Below are positions 23,169-36,231 of a DNA stretch of 64,000 bases, in pieces (positions within the stretch are counted from its first letter, which is position 1; each line of letters begins with the position of its first letter). The stretch lies in assembly GCA_944470555.2 (NCBI GenBank), contig OX104131.1:12764515-12828514 (forward strand), read 5' to 3'. The notes under the pieces were generated by a model. That model was not told the origin of the DNA and made no database searches. It worked only from the letters and a program-made list of their open reading frames with translations. The position numbers and the translations under genes were made by a program. This DNA comes from Heterobilharzia americana (Eukaryota; Platyhelminthes; Trematoda; Strigeidida; Schistosomatidae).

Positions 23169-23241
23169 GCCCGGTTAGCTCAGTCGGTAGAGCATCAGAC
23201 TTTTAATCTGAGGGTCGGGGGTTCGAGCCCCCCATCGGGCG
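23169..23241 (+). tRNA. tRNA-Lys(UUU)
   Basis: Identical to the reference copy. It is the first unit in the window with the GGTTGC variant upstream. The CATCATCACA variant downstream is shared only with the unit of the tRNA at 54541. Confidence 0.97.
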
Positions 23242-24120
23242 GTGGCTTTTCCACAGATGCAACTCATCGTGCCACCAGTGTGCACCGACAGTGTCGCGAG
23301 GTTGTCGGACCGGTCTGCGCACCACGCCACGCATGAACTCACCTTCATTCATATAATATCGATGCGAGGCGATTCTCCTCCTTGTCGGTAGTACACTTCC
23401 GTGTCACTGTGTCCGCTGTATCTTCGTGTAACTACACACGTCTACACGTGGGTGTGTGCACCCGCTTCCCTTTGATCACGCTCATCAACAGCTACCCGAA
23501 TACATTTTGCCAACATTTAGCCCCTACATCATCACACACACACACACACACACAATATCATTCCTTCTCCATGTTCTCTCACACAGTCAGCCATTTGGAC
23601 ACATCCGTCAAGTGATTCACTGCATGATGTGTGGAAAAGCAAAGCAACTAACATTCTCACCATCTCACTGAATGACTGCATGCCTGCCCGCCTACCTGTC
23701 CACATGACTGACTGCACTGACTGTCCAACCGCCTGACTGTTAATCTCTCTGTGCTACTGACATCTCCCTTGCTAGCTCCATTGATCGATTGATATGGCTG
23801 CTGCATGGACTTGTCTATTCATTGACTGATTGATTGGTTGAGATGATATCCATCCGGTTGTTTCGATGGATAGATGGCTGTTCATTGAGAATTAGTCAAC
23901 TTCGTCTGCTTGATAGTTGATTTGTTGAATGGTTGGTGGGTGGTGGTGGTTTCTTTGTCTTACTGGTTGATTGATGGATGGATTGACTGTGGATTCTGTA
24001 GGTTTCTGGGATGAGTGATGGGAATGTATTGAGTGAATAGTGGGTGCAGGCAGGACAGAATGAATGACTTTTCGATTGAGCGGTTTGCTGTTCATTTTGG
24101 ACTGTTCAGTGTTTGAGTTG

Positions 24121-24155
<35 letters not shown>

Positions 24156-24642
24156 ACTGGTTATATTGTTGCTGGTTTCTGGTGTACTATGTGGAGTCTG
24201 CAAGCGTTTCGTCGTTTCGTTGTTGCGTCGTAAGTCTTCACCTTGTTGTGCATGGCGGGTGGATTCAGTCTCGATGTGGATGGGTGGCTTCTGTTCAGTC
24301 AGACGAGATGAAGTTACCAGTGATGAGGTTGGGTGTGTGTTTGTGCATGCTGGCATCCATTTGAATGTGTGGAGATGAAGGGTGTAGGTGGAATGGATTC
24401 TGTTCGGCTTGAGGCTTTGGTATGCAGTGTCTGTGAGAGATTGGCGCATGATTTGATGGAGCGGAGTGTGGTGCAGAGGCGTGCGGTGGCTTTGAGTGAC
24501 GTGTTATTTCATGCACTCGAGAGGGTCGACGTTAAGTCGACTGCAGCTGAAGAGGACGTGGAGGTGGAGAACGGTGATGAGTATGAGTACGAATATGTGG
24601 AGTGGGTATGAGGTGTGAGTGAAGCCTTTGAGTGTTTGTGTT

Positions 24643-24676
<34 letters not shown>

Positions 24677-25052
24677 CGTGTACGTATGCGTGTTTGTGTT
24701 CGTGACAGTGTGGTGGAGGAGATATGTGACTATGTGGCGTTGATGATAGTTGGTGATACTGACGTTGGTTGCAGTGGTGTTGGTGTTGTTCGTGTTGTCC
24801 GAGTGTGAGATTTTGTTGGTGGGTGATTTGGTGTATGTTGGTGCGGTGCGTATTGTCTTGGTGTCTTGTGAGTGGTCCTGAGTGCATGCATGCATGCATG
24901 CATGCATGCATGAATGCATGCGTGGTTGCTTGCTTGCTTGCTTACCTGAATTTGTGTGTGAGTTGGTTATGGTGTGTAGAGTGTAGTGTGTAGATTGATC
25001 GAGTTCCGCTAGTGCTGTTGGTTGTGTTGTGACGAGAGAGACCTTCCAGTCA

Positions 25053-25125
25053 GCCCGGTTAGCTCAGTCGGTAGAGCATCAGACTTTTAATCTGAGGGTC
25101 GGGGGTTCGAGCCCCCCATCGGGCG
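25053..25125 (+). tRNA. tRNA-Lys(UUU)
   Basis: Identical to the reference copy. Element A3 begins 637 bp downstream. Confidence 0.97.
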
Positions 25126-25762
25126 GTGGCTTTTCCACAGATGCAACTCATCGTGCCACCAGTGTGCACCGACAGTGTCGCGAGGTTGTCGGACCGGTCT
25201 GCGCACCACGCCACGCATGAACTCACCTTCATTCATATAATATCGATGCGAGGCGATTCTCCTCCTTGTCGGTAGTACACTTCCGTGTCACTGTGTCCGC
25301 TGTATCTTCGTGTAACTACACACGTCTACACGTGGGTGTGTGCACCCGCTTCCCTTTGATCACGCTCATCAACAGCTACCCGAATACATTTTGCCAACAT
25401 TTAGCCCCTACACCATCACACACACACACACACACACACAATATCATTCCTTCTCCATGTTCTCTCACACAGTCAGCCATTTGGACACATCCGTCAAGTG
25501 ATTCACTGCATGATGTGTGGAAAAGCAAAGCAACTAACATTCTCACCATCTCACTGAATGACTGCATGCCTGCCCGCCTACCTGTCCACATGACTGACTG
25601 CACTGACTGTCCAACCGCCTGACTGTTAATCTCTCTGTGCTACTGACATCTCCCTTGCTAGCTCCATTGATCGATTGATATGGCTGCTGCATGGACTTGT
25701 CTATTCATTGACTGATTGATTGGTTGAGATGATATCCATCCGGTTGTTTCGATGGATAGATG

Positions 25763-26105
25763 TTTAGGATTTTTCCTGGTGCGAACTTGACAGACGCAAA
25801 GACCAATCACTAATTATTCGAACTTGTTATATACCCACGAATACGAGACCAAGGAAGAACACGATAGCGTAGTCGGATGGAATAGTATATTTGGATGGTT
25901 ATGCCAAAATACCGATGCGTTCCAACTAACTGGCTAGAGAGTCGAATACGAGCAATGCAACGTAACACGACAGCGTGCCAAATGGCGAGGATGCTTGACC
26001 GGATGCCTTCAGCTTAGCGAGTCCAGTTAAACTATCAAGGTCAGCATCAATGTCGAAGTCGTCAAACCCTAGGCTATTGATTTTGGGGAAGTGTATGACG
26101 CTACA
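25763..26105 (-). repeat. A3 3' LTR
   Basis: 343 bp. The only difference seen from its 5' LTR is T for G at 25773, shared with A1 (3978). A1's other private changes are absent. Confidence 0.93.
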
Positions 26106-26110
26106 GATCA

Positions 26111-26120
26111 CTCCCCCCCT
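26111..26120 (-). other. A3 polypurine tract
   Basis: AGGGGGGGAG on the minus strand, next to the 3' LTR, as in A1 and A2. Confidence 0.75.
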
Positions 26121-26576
26121 AGTGGGTTCGTGAGGACCCTAAGACGATACCAGCCGGAAGTAAAAACCCAGTGGTTTCTCCACTGGTAAAACTCTCCCGA
26201 TGGGCTCACTGCGTGAGGTGGCCCCTGGTTGTCTGAACCTTATTCTAGGGTGTCGTGGCGATTAAATAAATAAAATACAATAAATGAAATTGTACGTCGG
26301 TCGCGGTCATCTGTTCCTTTCGACGTTCCGTCCAGTGCTCGTTGCACCTGGAATATAAATAAAAGTCTTTAATACCACGAAAACGTTGCGTAAAAATGGG
26401 AATTATTTATATATAAACGTGTCGAAAAAGAAAAATTTACGCTTATCTTCGCCGTTTTTTTTAGTTTTTATTACATGGTAAATAAAAATTGATATAAAAA
26501 GGCAAAGTGTACGAGGGTTTGTGCCGGTAAATAAGAAAAATAGTGCCTCGAAAAAAAATGGTTGGCACACACATAG

Positions 26577-29500
26577 CTAAGTTGAATATGACTTCAGGTA
26601 CTCTGGGAACCTGACGGTTCGACCTGATCGTGTTTTTTGTTGCGCCGCTGGTTGTTGCAGCTGTGCATTACCAGGCACATCGTCGAGAATTTCGATAATT
26701 GAGTCATCCGTCGGCCGGATGTAGCGAGCTGAAACGTCACTTACAATGGGGTTGCCTTCGAAATAAGCTGGTTTCAAACGGTCGATACTGACAGTATCTT
26801 CGCGTCCGCCTCGCTCAATTACATAGAATTTCTCATGTCGCTTAATCACTTTGAACGGCCCGTCGTAGGGTGGTTCAAGTGGTCGACGAACAGCGTCGTG
26901 GCGAACAAACACGTGTGATGTCTTCTGTAAACTGGGGTGGACGAAAACATCAGTCGTTTGCGGTCTAATCGGAGAAGGCCTAACTGAACGCATTGCGTTT
27001 GTAAGCCTAGTCACATAAGATGCCCTGTCGGAAACATGTTTGAAAGTTGAAGGGGAAACAAACTCACCTGGTAGGCGAAGAGTGGTCCCATAGACGAGTT
27101 CTGCAGGAGTGCATCCAGCATCAACTTTCAACGCGTTACGAATACCTAGTAGGACTAGAGGCAGAGCCTCGGTCCACTGAGGTATGTTTGTAGCTGAAAG
27201 GGAAGCTTTCAGCTGTCGATGGAAACGCTCTACCATGCCATTTGCTTGTGGATGGTAGGCTGTCGTTCGGAACCGAGTGCAACCTAAAAGTGCCGTTAGA
27301 GCGTGAAATAGTCCGCACTCAAATTGGCGCCCACGGTCGGTTGTGACGTAGGATGGACATCCGAAGTTCGCGATCCATCTTTCGACGAAAACACGAGCAA
27401 CTGTTTCGGCAGTAATATCTTTAATGGGTACTGCTTCCGGCCATCGTGTGAAACGATCAACACAGGTGAAAAGGTAGGTACATCCATTAGATTCTGGTAG
27501 GGGTCCTACAATATCTATATGGACGTGGTCGAAACGCATGTCTGGGGCTAGAAATGAGCCTAAAGGGCTTTTCGTGTGTCGCGTGACTTTACACTTTTGA
27601 CAAGCTAAGCACGACTGGGCCCACTCCTTAACGTCTTTGTTCATCCCAGGCCAGCAGAAACGTTGTGCGATAAGCCTAATGGTGGCTCGTACACCTGGAT
27701 GAGAGAGTTTGTGCAACGTATTGAAGACGTTGCGTCGACAACTCTTCGGAACTATTGGGCGTGGTTGACTAGCAGAGACATCGCACAAAATTGCATCCTT
27801 GTCTGATCCAACAGGACAAAGTCGCAGTTTGAGAGTTGTGGACGACAACTCATGATGCAGCTCAAGGTCTTCCTTTTGACGCCGAGCTAGTTCAACGAGA
27901 TCAATACCCTCGATATAGTTTATCGAAGCTATTCGAGATAGTGCGTCGGCTGCGGAGTTGTTTGCTCCAGAAATGTGGCGGATGTCTGACGTGAACTGGG
28001 AAATGTAATCCAGCTGTCGCGACTCACGAGGGGAGTATTTGTCAGACGCCGAGCTGAGGGAAAACGTTAACGGTTTGTGGTCTGTGAAAATAATGAAATC
28101 ACGACCTTCCACAGAATGTCGAAAATGGCGTACAGAACAGTACATGGCTAGGAGTTCCCTACCAAATGTACTGTATCTTGTTTCCGCGTCTTGCAGCCGC
28201 CTCGAGAAAAAGGCTAACGGTTGCCACTGGTTGTCAGTCAACTGTTGCAAAACTGCTCCAATTGCTGAATCAGATGCATCAACAGCAATACTCAGAGGAG
28301 CATTGGGGTCATGATGCATAAGCATGGTTGCGTTCGAAATGGCTTCCTTGACTTTGGAGAAAGCAAGTCTAGCCGCGTTGTCCAGAGACACGAACTTCGC
28401 AGTTCCTCGAAGTAGATCTGTGAGTGGTCTCATGACAGAGGCACAGTTAGGGATAAACCTTCGGTAATAACTTACCAGGCCATTGAAAGTGCGGAGATGT
28501 TTCACAGTGGTCGGCTCTGGATAGTTTGTGATAGCCGCCACTTTATCTCTCAATGGGCGTATACCTTTGTTGTCAATGGTATGCCCAAGGAAGCTGAGTG
28601 ATTCAACTCCTATTTCACACTTCTGTAAGTTAACTGTGATGCCATGTTTTTTGAGTCTTTCGAATGCGAGGTCCAAATGTTTAAGGTGTGTTTCCTTATC
28701 TGGACTCGCAATTAGACAGTCATCGATGTAGACATGAACAAAATTCAGACCACGGAAGACGTCGTCCATAAAGCGTTGGAATGTTTGTGCTGCATTCCGA
28801 AGACCAAAAGGCATGCGCAGGAATTCAAACAGGCCAAAAGGAGTAATAATGGCTGTTTTCGCGATATCTTCTGCTGCCATAGGTATCTGGTTGTACGCTT
28901 TGACTAAGTCGATTTTCGAGAAAATGTTCATGCCGCATAAGGTTGCGGTCAAGTCGTAAACGTGGGGTATAGGGTAGCAGTCCGGAGTTGTTTTGGCGTT
29001 AAGCCTTCGGTAATCACCGGTCGGACGCCAGTCGTTGCTATCCTTTTTGGGCACCATGTGCAATGGCGATGCCCAAGGACTGTTCGACGGTCTGATAATG
29101 CCCAGTTCGAGCATATGGTCGAATTCATTTTTCGCCGTTTGCAGCTTATCGGGGGCTAAACGGCGCGCTTTGGATGCCACAGGTGGACCTGTGGTTGTGA
29201 CGTGATGCATAACATTGCTGGTTATGCACGGAAGAGTGTGTTTCGGTTGTTGTAACTCTGGATATTTCTCCAGAACTGCCTGGTAGGACGCGTCGCCTGA
29301 TTGTTTAGTCCTAACGATGGCTAAACTCGGACCTACATAGGTGGTGCCGCCAATAGATAACTTTGTGTTGTTATCTATCAGTCGTCGACGGCGAGCATCT
29401 ACGAGTAGATCGTAATGGTTCAGCAAATCTATGCCAATGATGGGCATAGAGACGTCTGCCAGGAGGAAAATCCAGTGAATAGGTTTGCGTAAACCTAAGT

Positions 29501-29723
29501 TGAGGTAGGCATACCGTCTCCCGAATGTCGCGATTGCCTTGCCGTTGGCTGCTTGAAGATTGAAGGATGGGTCGAGATGACGCTCCTTTGTCGTTGCTGG
29601 AAGAACGCTAACTTCTGCGCCGGTGTCGACGAGGTAGCGGACTTTCGTTTTAATGTCGGTGACGTAGAGCAAACGGCTTTTTCCGCCGGCTACGGTTGCC
29701 GTGAGCACGTGCCGGCGTGACCG
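26577..29723 (-). CDS. pol: A3 Pol polyprotein, open (PR-RT-RNase H-integrase)
   Basis: 1048 residues from the frameshift point. It has the same domains and catalytic residues as A2 Pol: DTG protease, YIDD RT, RNase H Asp residues, integrase HHCC and D,D35E. One residue difference from A2 was noticed (Gly for Asp in the linker before RT). This near identity, despite A3 sharing its insertion site with the diverged A1, is central to the gene-conversion reading. The upstream gag has one frameshift, so normal Gag-Pol is not expected from this copy. Confidence 0.93.
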   Translation of the reverse strand, partial: RSRRHVLTATVAGGKSRLLYVTDIKTKVRYLVDTGAEVSVLPATTKERHLDPSFNLQAANGKAIATFGRRYAYLNLGLRKPIHWIFLLADVSMPIIGIDLLNHYDLLVDARRRRLIDNNTKLSIGGTTYVGPSLAIVRTKQSGDASYQAVLEKYPELQQPKHTLPCITSNVMHHVTTTGPPVASKARRLAPDKLQTAKNEFDHMLELGIIRPSNSPWASPLHMVPKKDSNDWRPTGDYRRLNAKTTPDCYPIPHVYDLTATLCGMNIFSKIDLVKAYNQIPMAAEDIAKTAIITPFGLFEFLRMPFGLRNAAQTFQRFMDDVFRGLNFVHVYIDDCLIASPDKETHLKHLDLAFERLKKHGITVNLQKCEIGVESLSFLGHTIDNKGIRPLRDKVAAITNYPEPTTVKHLRTFNGLVSYYRRFIPNCASVMRPLTDLLRGTAKFVSLDNAARLAFSKVKEAISNATMLMHHDPNAPLSIAVDASDSAIGAVLQQLTDNQWQPLAFFSRRLQDAETRYSTFGRELLAMYCSVRHFRHSVEGRDFIIFTDHKPLTFSLSSASDKYSPRESRQLDYISQFTSDIRHISGANNSAADALSRIASINYIEGIDLVELARRQKEDLELHHELSSTTLKLRLCPVGSDKDAILCDVSASQPRPIVPKSCRRNVFNTLHKLSHPGVRATIRLIAQRFCWPGMNKDVKEWAQSCLACQKCKVTRHTKSPLGSFLAPDMRFDHVHIDIVGPLPESNGCTYLFTCVDRFTRWPEAVPIKDITAETVARVFVERWIANFGCPSYVTTDRGRQFECGLFHALTALLGCTRFRTTAYHPQANGMVERFHRQLKASLSATNIPQWTEALPLVLLGIRNALKVDAGCTPAELVYGTTLRLPGEFVSPSTFKHVSDRASYVTRLTNAMRSVRPSPIRPQTTDVFVHPSLQKTSHVFVRHDAVRRPLEPPYDGPFKVIKRHEKFYVIERGGREDTVSIDRLKPAYFEGNPIVSDVSARYIRPTDDSIIEILDDVPGNAQLQQPAAQQKTRSGRTVRFPEYLKSYST

Positions 29724-29729
29724 TTTCCC
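29684..29729 (-). promoter_or_regulatory. -1 ribosomal frameshift signal, A3 gag/pol
   Basis: G GGA AAC in the gag body frame (29723-29729, minus strand), 5-nt spacer, then stem CGCCGGC/GCCGGCG (29711-29717 with 29684-29690). The arrangement is identical to A1. Confidence 0.72.
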
Positions 29730-30528
29730 GAGTTCGGGTCCTTCTTAAAACGGCATGGTTTACGACATTTTCTGGCTTCATCCCCGTAAGTGTTATGAAA
29801 CCAGCACCATTCAGGGTTTTCCACCCTGTTGGGTTTCGTTTTAGGGCTACCACGCGACTTGCTGCGATGCGCCAAGGTGCGTTTCTGTGAAGTGCTACGT
29901 GATCTAGGACTTCGAGATCGTAGCAACCGTTTCACAGAGTTGCACAACTTGGTCACCTCCGAATCCTGGCGCTCTGTTTTGTCACAGATAGAATATACGT
30001 TGGAGACGGGTCTGCTGGATATCTCCAGTATTTTATCTGCTGAAGCTGCCAGGTCGTCGAGTGGGACTGACTGGAGTGTCACCAACACGGTTTGCACCGG
30101 TTGTGGTAGTTTCGAGAGAAATAGTTCTCGGAAGAAACCATCGTCAAATGTTCGTGCACCGATTACTTCTCGCATGCGTGCGAGGACTTCAGTAGCTGAG
30201 TGGCTGCCTAGCTCGATGTTACGAAGCAATTCGTCTAGACGTTGGCGATCTGTGAGATCGCTTTTCTTCAAGAGTGCAGCCTTTAGAAGTGCATAAGGGT
30301 CACTTACTTCAGGATTAAACATGTTTGCTGTAACAACCTGTTTAATTCTCGCGGTAGTGAACGTATGACAGCAAGAAATCGAGATTGAGGATCTGAGACA
30401 CCCTGTTCTCGAAAATCGGCCTCGGCATACAGAAACCATGTTTCTGCATTGTCTGGCCAATATGGCACGAGTTGGATCGTGTTCGAGGTCGGCTTAATAC
30501 GAATAAGCTTGGGAGTGTGGTCGGACAT
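29690..30528 (-). pseudogene. gag: A3 gag, one 1-bp deletion
   Basis: It starts at the same ATG as A1 gag. After about 64 codons a lost base near 30336 (CATACC in A1, CAACC here, plus-strand view) puts the rest in another frame. The rest stays open through the CHCC finger to the stop at 29690. A2 carries the same deletion. Confidence 0.88.
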
Positions 30529-30638
30529 GAGAAAGTGTAGTAAATGGATATATAAATGTTATCGAAATGAAAACAATAAACAAATATAAAATGGAACAGG
30601 CTCACCAATTCAATACTTGCTATTGTTCGGGATATGTG

Positions 30639-30656
30639 ATCACGTCGGGCTCACCA
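30639..30656 (-). other. A3 primer-binding site (tRNA-Trp-like)
   Basis: The same 18 bases as A1 and A2, one base from the 5' LTR. The downstream 12-bp duplication of A2 is absent. Confidence 0.8.
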
Positions 30657-30657
30657 A

Positions 30658-31000
30658 TTTAGGATTTGTCCTGGTGCGAACTTGACAGACGCAAAGACCA
30701 ATCACTAATTATTCGAACTTGTTATATACCCACGAATACGAGACCAAGGAAGAACACGATAGCGTAGTCGGATGGAATAGTATATTTGGATGGTTATGCC
30801 AAAATACCGATGCGTTCCAACTAACTGGCTAGAGAGTCGAATACGAGCAATGCAACGTAACACGACAGCGTGCCAAATGGCGAGGATGCTTGACCGGATG
30901 CCTTCAGCTTAGCGAGTCCAGTTAAACTATCAAGGTCAGCATCAATGTCGAAGTCGTCAAACCCTAGGCTATTGATTTTGGGGAAGTGTATGACGCTACA
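30658..31000 (-). repeat. A3 5' LTR
   Basis: 343 bp, matching both A2 LTRs by eye. Confidence 0.93.
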
Positions 31001-31248
31001 GATGGCTGTTCATTGAGAATTAGTCAACTTCGTCTGCTTGATAGTTGATTTGTTGAATGGTTGGTGGGTGGTGGTGGTTTCTTTGTCTTACTGGTTGATT
31101 GATGGATGGATTGACTGTGGATTCTGTAGGTTTCTGGGATGAGTGATGGGAATGTATTGAGTGAATAGTGGGTGCAGGCAGGACAGAATGAATGACTTTT
31201 CGATTGAGCGGTTTGCTGTTCATTTTGGACTGTTCAGTGTTTGAGTTG

Positions 31249-31287
<39 letters not shown>

Positions 31288-32187
31288 ACTGGTTATATTG
31301 TTGCTGGTTTCTGGTGTACTATGTGGAGTCTGCAAGCGTTTCGTCGTTTCGTTGTTGCGTCGTAAGTCTTCACCTTGTTGTGCATGGCGGGTGGATTCAG
31401 TCTCGATGTGGATGGGTGGCTTCTGTTCAGTCAGACGAGATGAAGTTACCAGTGATGAGGTTGGGTGTGTGTTTGTGCATGCTGGCATCCATTTGAATGT
31501 GTGGAGATGAAGGGTGTAGGTGGAATGGATTCTGTTCGGCTTGAGGCTTTGGTATGCAGTGTCTGTGAGAGATTGGCGCATGATTTGATGGAGCGGAGTG
31601 TGGTGCAGAGGCGTGCGGTGGCTTTGAGTGACGTGTTATTTCATGCACTCGAGAGGGTCGACGTTAAGTCGACTGCAGCTGAAGAGGACGTGGAGGTGGA
31701 GAACGGTGATGAGTATGAGTACGAATATGTGGAGTGGGTATGAGGTGTGAGTGAAGCCTTTGAGTGTTTGTGTTTGTGTGTGTGTTTTGTGTGTGTGTGT
31801 GTGTGTGTGTGCGTGTACGTATGCGTGTTTGTGTTCGTGACAGTGTGGTGGAGGAGATATGTGACTATGTGGCGTTGATGATAGTTGGTGATACTGACGT
31901 TGGTTGCAGTGGTGTTGGTGTTGTTCGTGTTGTCCGAGTGTGAGATTTTGTTGGTGGGTGATTTGGTGTACGTTGGTGCGGTGCGTATTGTCTTGGTGTC
32001 TTGTGAGTGGTCCTGAGTGCATGCACGCATGCATGCATGCATGCATGAATGCATGCGTGGTTGCTTGCTTGCTTGCTTACCTGCATTTGTGTGTGAGTTG
32101 GTTATGGTGTGTAGAGTGTAGTGTGTAGATTGATCGAGTTCCGCTAGTGCTGTTGGTTGTGTTGTGACAAGAGAGACCTTCCAGTCA

Positions 32188-32260
32188 GCCCGGTTAGCTC
32201 AGTCGGTAGAGCATCAGACTTTTAATCTGAGGGTCGGGGGTTCGAGCCCCCCATCGGGCG
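32188..32260 (+). tRNA. tRNA-Lys(UUU)
   Basis: Identical to the reference copy. The 5' flank carries the gacAagag variant. Confidence 0.97.
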
Positions 32261-33145
32261 GTGGCTTTTCCACAGATGCAACTCATCGTGCCACCAGTGT
32301 GCACCGACAGTGTCGCGAGGTTGTCGGACCGGTCTGCGCACCACGCCACGCATGAACTCACCTTCATTCATATAATATCGATGCGAGGCGATTCTCCTCC
32401 TTGTCGGTAGTACACTTCCGTGTCACTGTGTCCGCTGTATCTTCGTGTAACTACACACGTCTACACGTGGGTGTGTGCACCCGCTTCCCTTTGATCACGC
32501 TCATCAACAGCTACCCGAATACATTTTGCCAACATTTAGCCCCTACACCATCACACACACAGACACACACACACACACAATATCATTCCTTCTCCATGTT
32601 CTCTCACACAGTCAGCCATTTGGACACATCCGTCAAGTGATTCACTGCATGATGTGTGGAAAAGCAAAGCAACTAACATTCTCACCATCTCACTGAATGA
32701 CTGCATGCCTGCCCGCCTACCTGTCCACATGACTGACTGCACTGACTGTCCAACCGCCTGACTGTTAATCTCTCTGTGCTACTGACATCTCCCTTGCTAG
32801 CTCCATTGATCGATTGATATGGCTGCTGCATGGACTTGTCTATTCATTGACTGATTGATTGGTTGAGATGATATCCATCCGGTTGTTTCGATGGATAGAT
32901 GGCTGTTCATTGAGAATTAGTCAACTTCGTCTGCTTGATAGTTGATTTGTTGAATGGTTGGTGGGTGGTGGTGGTTTCTTTGTCTTACTGGTTGATTGAT
33001 GGATGGATTGACTGTGGATTCTGTAGGTTTCTGGGATGAGTGATGGGAATGTATTGAGTGAATAGTGGGTGCAGGCAGGACAGAATGAATGACTTTTCGA
33101 TTGAGCGGTTTGCTGTTCATTTTGGACTGTTCAGTGTTTGAGTTG

Positions 33146-33180
<35 letters not shown>

Positions 33181-34070
33181 ACTGGTTATATTGTTGCTGG
33201 TTTCTGGTGTACTATGTGGAGTCTGCAAGCGTTTCGTCGTTTCGTTGTTGCGTCGTAAGTCTTCACCTTGTTGTGCATGGCGGGTGGATTCAGTCTCGAT
33301 GTGGATGGGTGGCTTCTGTTCAGTCAGACGAGATGAAGTTACCAGTGATGAGGTTGGGTGTGTGTTTGTGCATGCTGGCATCCATTTGAATGTGTGGAGA
33401 TGAAGGGTGTAGGTGGAATGGATTCTGTTCGGCTTGAGGCTTTGGTATGCAGTGTCTGTGAGAGATTGGCGCATGATTTGATGGAGCGGAGTGTGGTGCA
33501 GAGGCGTGCGGTGGCTTTGAGTGACGTGTTATTTCATGCACTCGAGAGGGTCGACGTTAAGTCGACTGCAGCTGAAGAGGACGTGGAGGTGGAGAACGGT
33601 GATGAGTATGAGTACGAATATGTGGAGTGGGTATGAGGTGTGAGTGAAGCCTTTGAGTGTTTGTGTTTGTGTGTGGTGTGTGTGTGTGTGTGTGTGTGCG
33701 TGTACGTATGCGTGTTTGTGTTCGTGACAGTGTGGTGGAGGAGATATGTGACTATGTGGCGTTGATGATAGTTGGTGATACTGACGTTGGTTGCAGTGGT
33801 GTTGGTGTTGTTCGTGTTGTCCGAGTGTGAGATTTTGTTGGTGGGTGATTTGGTGTACGTTGGTGCGGTGCGTATTGTCTTGGTGTCTTGTGAGTGGTCC
33901 TGAGTGCATGCATGCATGCATGCATGCATGAATGCATGCGTGGTTGCTTGCTTGCTTGCTTACCTGCATTTGTGTGTGAGTTGGTTATGGTGTGTAGAGT
34001 GTAGTGTGTAGATTGATCGAGTTCCGCTAGTGCTGTTGGTTGTGTTGTGACAAGAGAGACCTTCCAGTCA

Positions 34071-34143
34071 GCCCGGTTAGCTCAGTCGGTAGAGCATCAG
34101 ACTTTTAATCTGAGGGTCGGGGGTTCGAGCCCCCCATCGGGCG
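34071..34143 (+). tRNA. tRNA-Lys(UUU)
   Basis: Identical to the reference copy. The 5' flank carries the gacAagag variant. Confidence 0.97.
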
Positions 34144-35028
34144 GTGGCTTTTCCACAGATGCAACTCATCGTGCCACCAGTGTGCACCGACAGTGTCGCG
34201 AGGTTGTCGGACCGGTCTGCGCACCACGCCACGCATGAACTCACCTTCATTCATATAATATCGATGCGAGGCGATTCTCCTCCTTGTCGGTAGTACACTT
34301 CCGTGTCACTGTGTCCGCTGTATCTTCGTGTAACTACACACGTCTACACGTGGGTGTGTGCACCCGCTTCCCTTTGATCACGCTCATCAACAGCTACCCG
34401 AATACATTTTGCCAACATTTAGCCCCTACACCATCACACACACAGACACACACACACACACAATATCATTCCTTCTCCATGTTCTCTCACACAGTCAGCC
34501 ATTTGGACACATCCGTCAAGTGATTCACTGCATGATGTGTGGAAAAGCAAAGCAACTAACATTCTCACCATCTCACTGAATGACTGCATGCCTGCCCGCC
34601 TACCTGTCCACATGACTGACTGCACTGACTGTCCAACCGCCTGACTGTTAATCTCTCTGTGCTACTGACATCTCCCTTGCTAGCTCCATTGATCGATTGA
34701 TATGGCTGCTGCATGGACTTGTCTATTCATTGACTGATTGATTGGTTGAGATGATATCCATCCGGTTGTTTCGATGGATAGATGGCTGTTCATTGAGAAT
34801 TAGTCAACTTCGTCTGCTTGATAGTTGATTTGTTGAATGGTTGGTGGGTGGTGGTGGTTTCTTTGTCTTACTGGTTGATTGATGGATGGATTGACTGTGG
34901 ATTCTGTAGGTTTCTGGGATGAGTGATGGGAATGTATTGAGTGAATAGTGGGTGCAGGCAGGACAGAATGAATGACTTTTCGATTGAGCGGTTTGCTGTT
35001 CATTTTGGACTGTTCAGTGTTTGAGTTG

Positions 35029-35061
<33 letters not shown>

Positions 35062-35538
35062 ACTGGTTATATTGTTGCTGGTTTCTGGTGTACTATGTGG
35101 AGTCTGCAAGCGTTTCGTCGTTTCGTTGTTGCGTCGTAAGTCTTCACCTTGTTGTGCATGGCGGGTGGATTCAGTCTCGATGTGGATGGGTGGCTTCTGT
35201 TCAGTCAGACGAGATGAAGTTACCAGTGATGAGGTTGGGTGTGTGTTTGTGCATGCTGGCATCCATTTGAATGTGTGGAGATGAAGGGTGTAGGTGGAAT
35301 GGATTCTGTTCGGCTTGAGGCTTTGGTATGCAGTGTCTGTGAGAGATTGGCGCATGATTTGATGGAGCGGAGTGTGGTGCAGAGGCGTGCGGTGGCTTTG
35401 AGTGACGTGTTATTTCATGCACTCGAGAGGGTCGACGTTAAGTCGACTGCAGCTGAAGAGGACGTGGAGGTGGAGAACGGTGATGAGTATGAGTACGAAT
35501 ATGTGGAGTGGGTATGAGGTGTGAGTGAAGCCTTTGAG

Positions 35539-35583
<45 letters not shown>

Positions 35584-35794
35584 ACGTATGCGTGTTTGTG
35601 TTCGTGACAGTGTGGTGGAGGAGATATGTGACTATGTGGCGTTGATGATAGTTGGTGATACTGACGTTGGTTGCAGTGGTGTTGGTGTTGTTCGTGTTGT
35701 CCGAGTGTGAGATTTTGTTGGTGGGTGATTTGGTGTACGTTGGTGCGGTGCGTATTGTCTTGGTGTCTTGTGAGTGGTCCTGAATGCATGCATG

Positions 35795-36226
35795 TGTAGG
35801 GATGCGTGTTACAATTCCGTAACGATTGACCAACCCTACTTAATTTGATGTGCTCTAGTACCTGCTTAACCAGTACTTTACCTAACGTGGAAGTACTGGT
35901 AACAAAACACAAATCAAAAGAACTGATACGCAATGTATTTAAAGGAGCTATGTATTTAAGGTAAATGTTATAATAATGAATGAGGGAAAAGTTTAATCAA
36001 CTTATCTGGCTTGTAAGGCTGAACTAGGGACTCGGAGTACGTGCGTGGTGATCAGCACAATGGAGCGCAAAAATGGCGTCCAAGCCTGCTCGGATGCATG
36101 CTCGTTAAAACAAAACTTAAAACACCCTAAGCATCCGGAGGCAAGCTAGAGATTTATTTAGTTAATTTAATTTAAACTATTTATTTTAGCCCTAGTTATA
36201 TTTTGGTGCCAGGAAGGTGCACTACA
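35795..36226 (-). repeat. B1 3' LTR
   Basis: 432 bp. It differs from the 5' LTR at three sites; one of them (GATTGA instead of TTTGA, near 35824) is shared with the B2 and B3 3' LTRs. Confidence 0.93.
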
Positions 36227-36231
36227 GGTTA

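Larger units (their letters stand above)
17090..25762 (+). repeat. Array block 3 (five tRNA units)
   Basis: It begins with AGTG (17090-17093), the right target duplication of A2, and ends with GATG (25759-25762), the left target duplication of A3. It holds tRNAs at 17531, 19411, 21292, 23169 and 25053. The second TG tract differs in interruption pattern in every unit here, showing that the units are separate copies and not an assembly echo of one unit. Confidence 0.95.
25763..31000 (-). mobile_element. LTR retrotransposon A3 (Ty3/gypsy, CsRn1/Boudicca-like), mosaic
   Basis: A 5238-bp element, minus strand, with GATG duplications (25759-25762, 31001-31004). The insertion point within the tRNA unit is exactly that of A1 (637 bp after the tRNA) and the orientation is the same. 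The 3' LTR also shares A1's terminal variant. The interior, however, is almost identical to A2, including the gag frameshift near residue 64 that A1 lacks. pol is open. 26106-26576 is A/T-rich 3' untranslated DNA. Confidence 0.93.
31001..35794 (+). repeat. Array block 4 (two tRNA units)
   Basis: It begins with GATG (31001-31004), the right target duplication of A3, and ends with CATG (35791-35794), the left target duplication of B1. It holds tRNAs at 32188 and 34071. Both share a G-to-A change about 20 bp upstream of the tRNA (gacAagag) and a CAGACA interruption of the (CA)n tract. The unit of the tRNA at 42441, beyond B1, has both changes too. Confidence 0.95.

Noticed and set aside
3968..31000. 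A1 and A3 as two independent insertions at a hot spot
   Set aside because: It would need the same base, orientation and a shared 3' LTR terminal variant absent from the 5' LTRs. Duplication plus conversion explains all of this.
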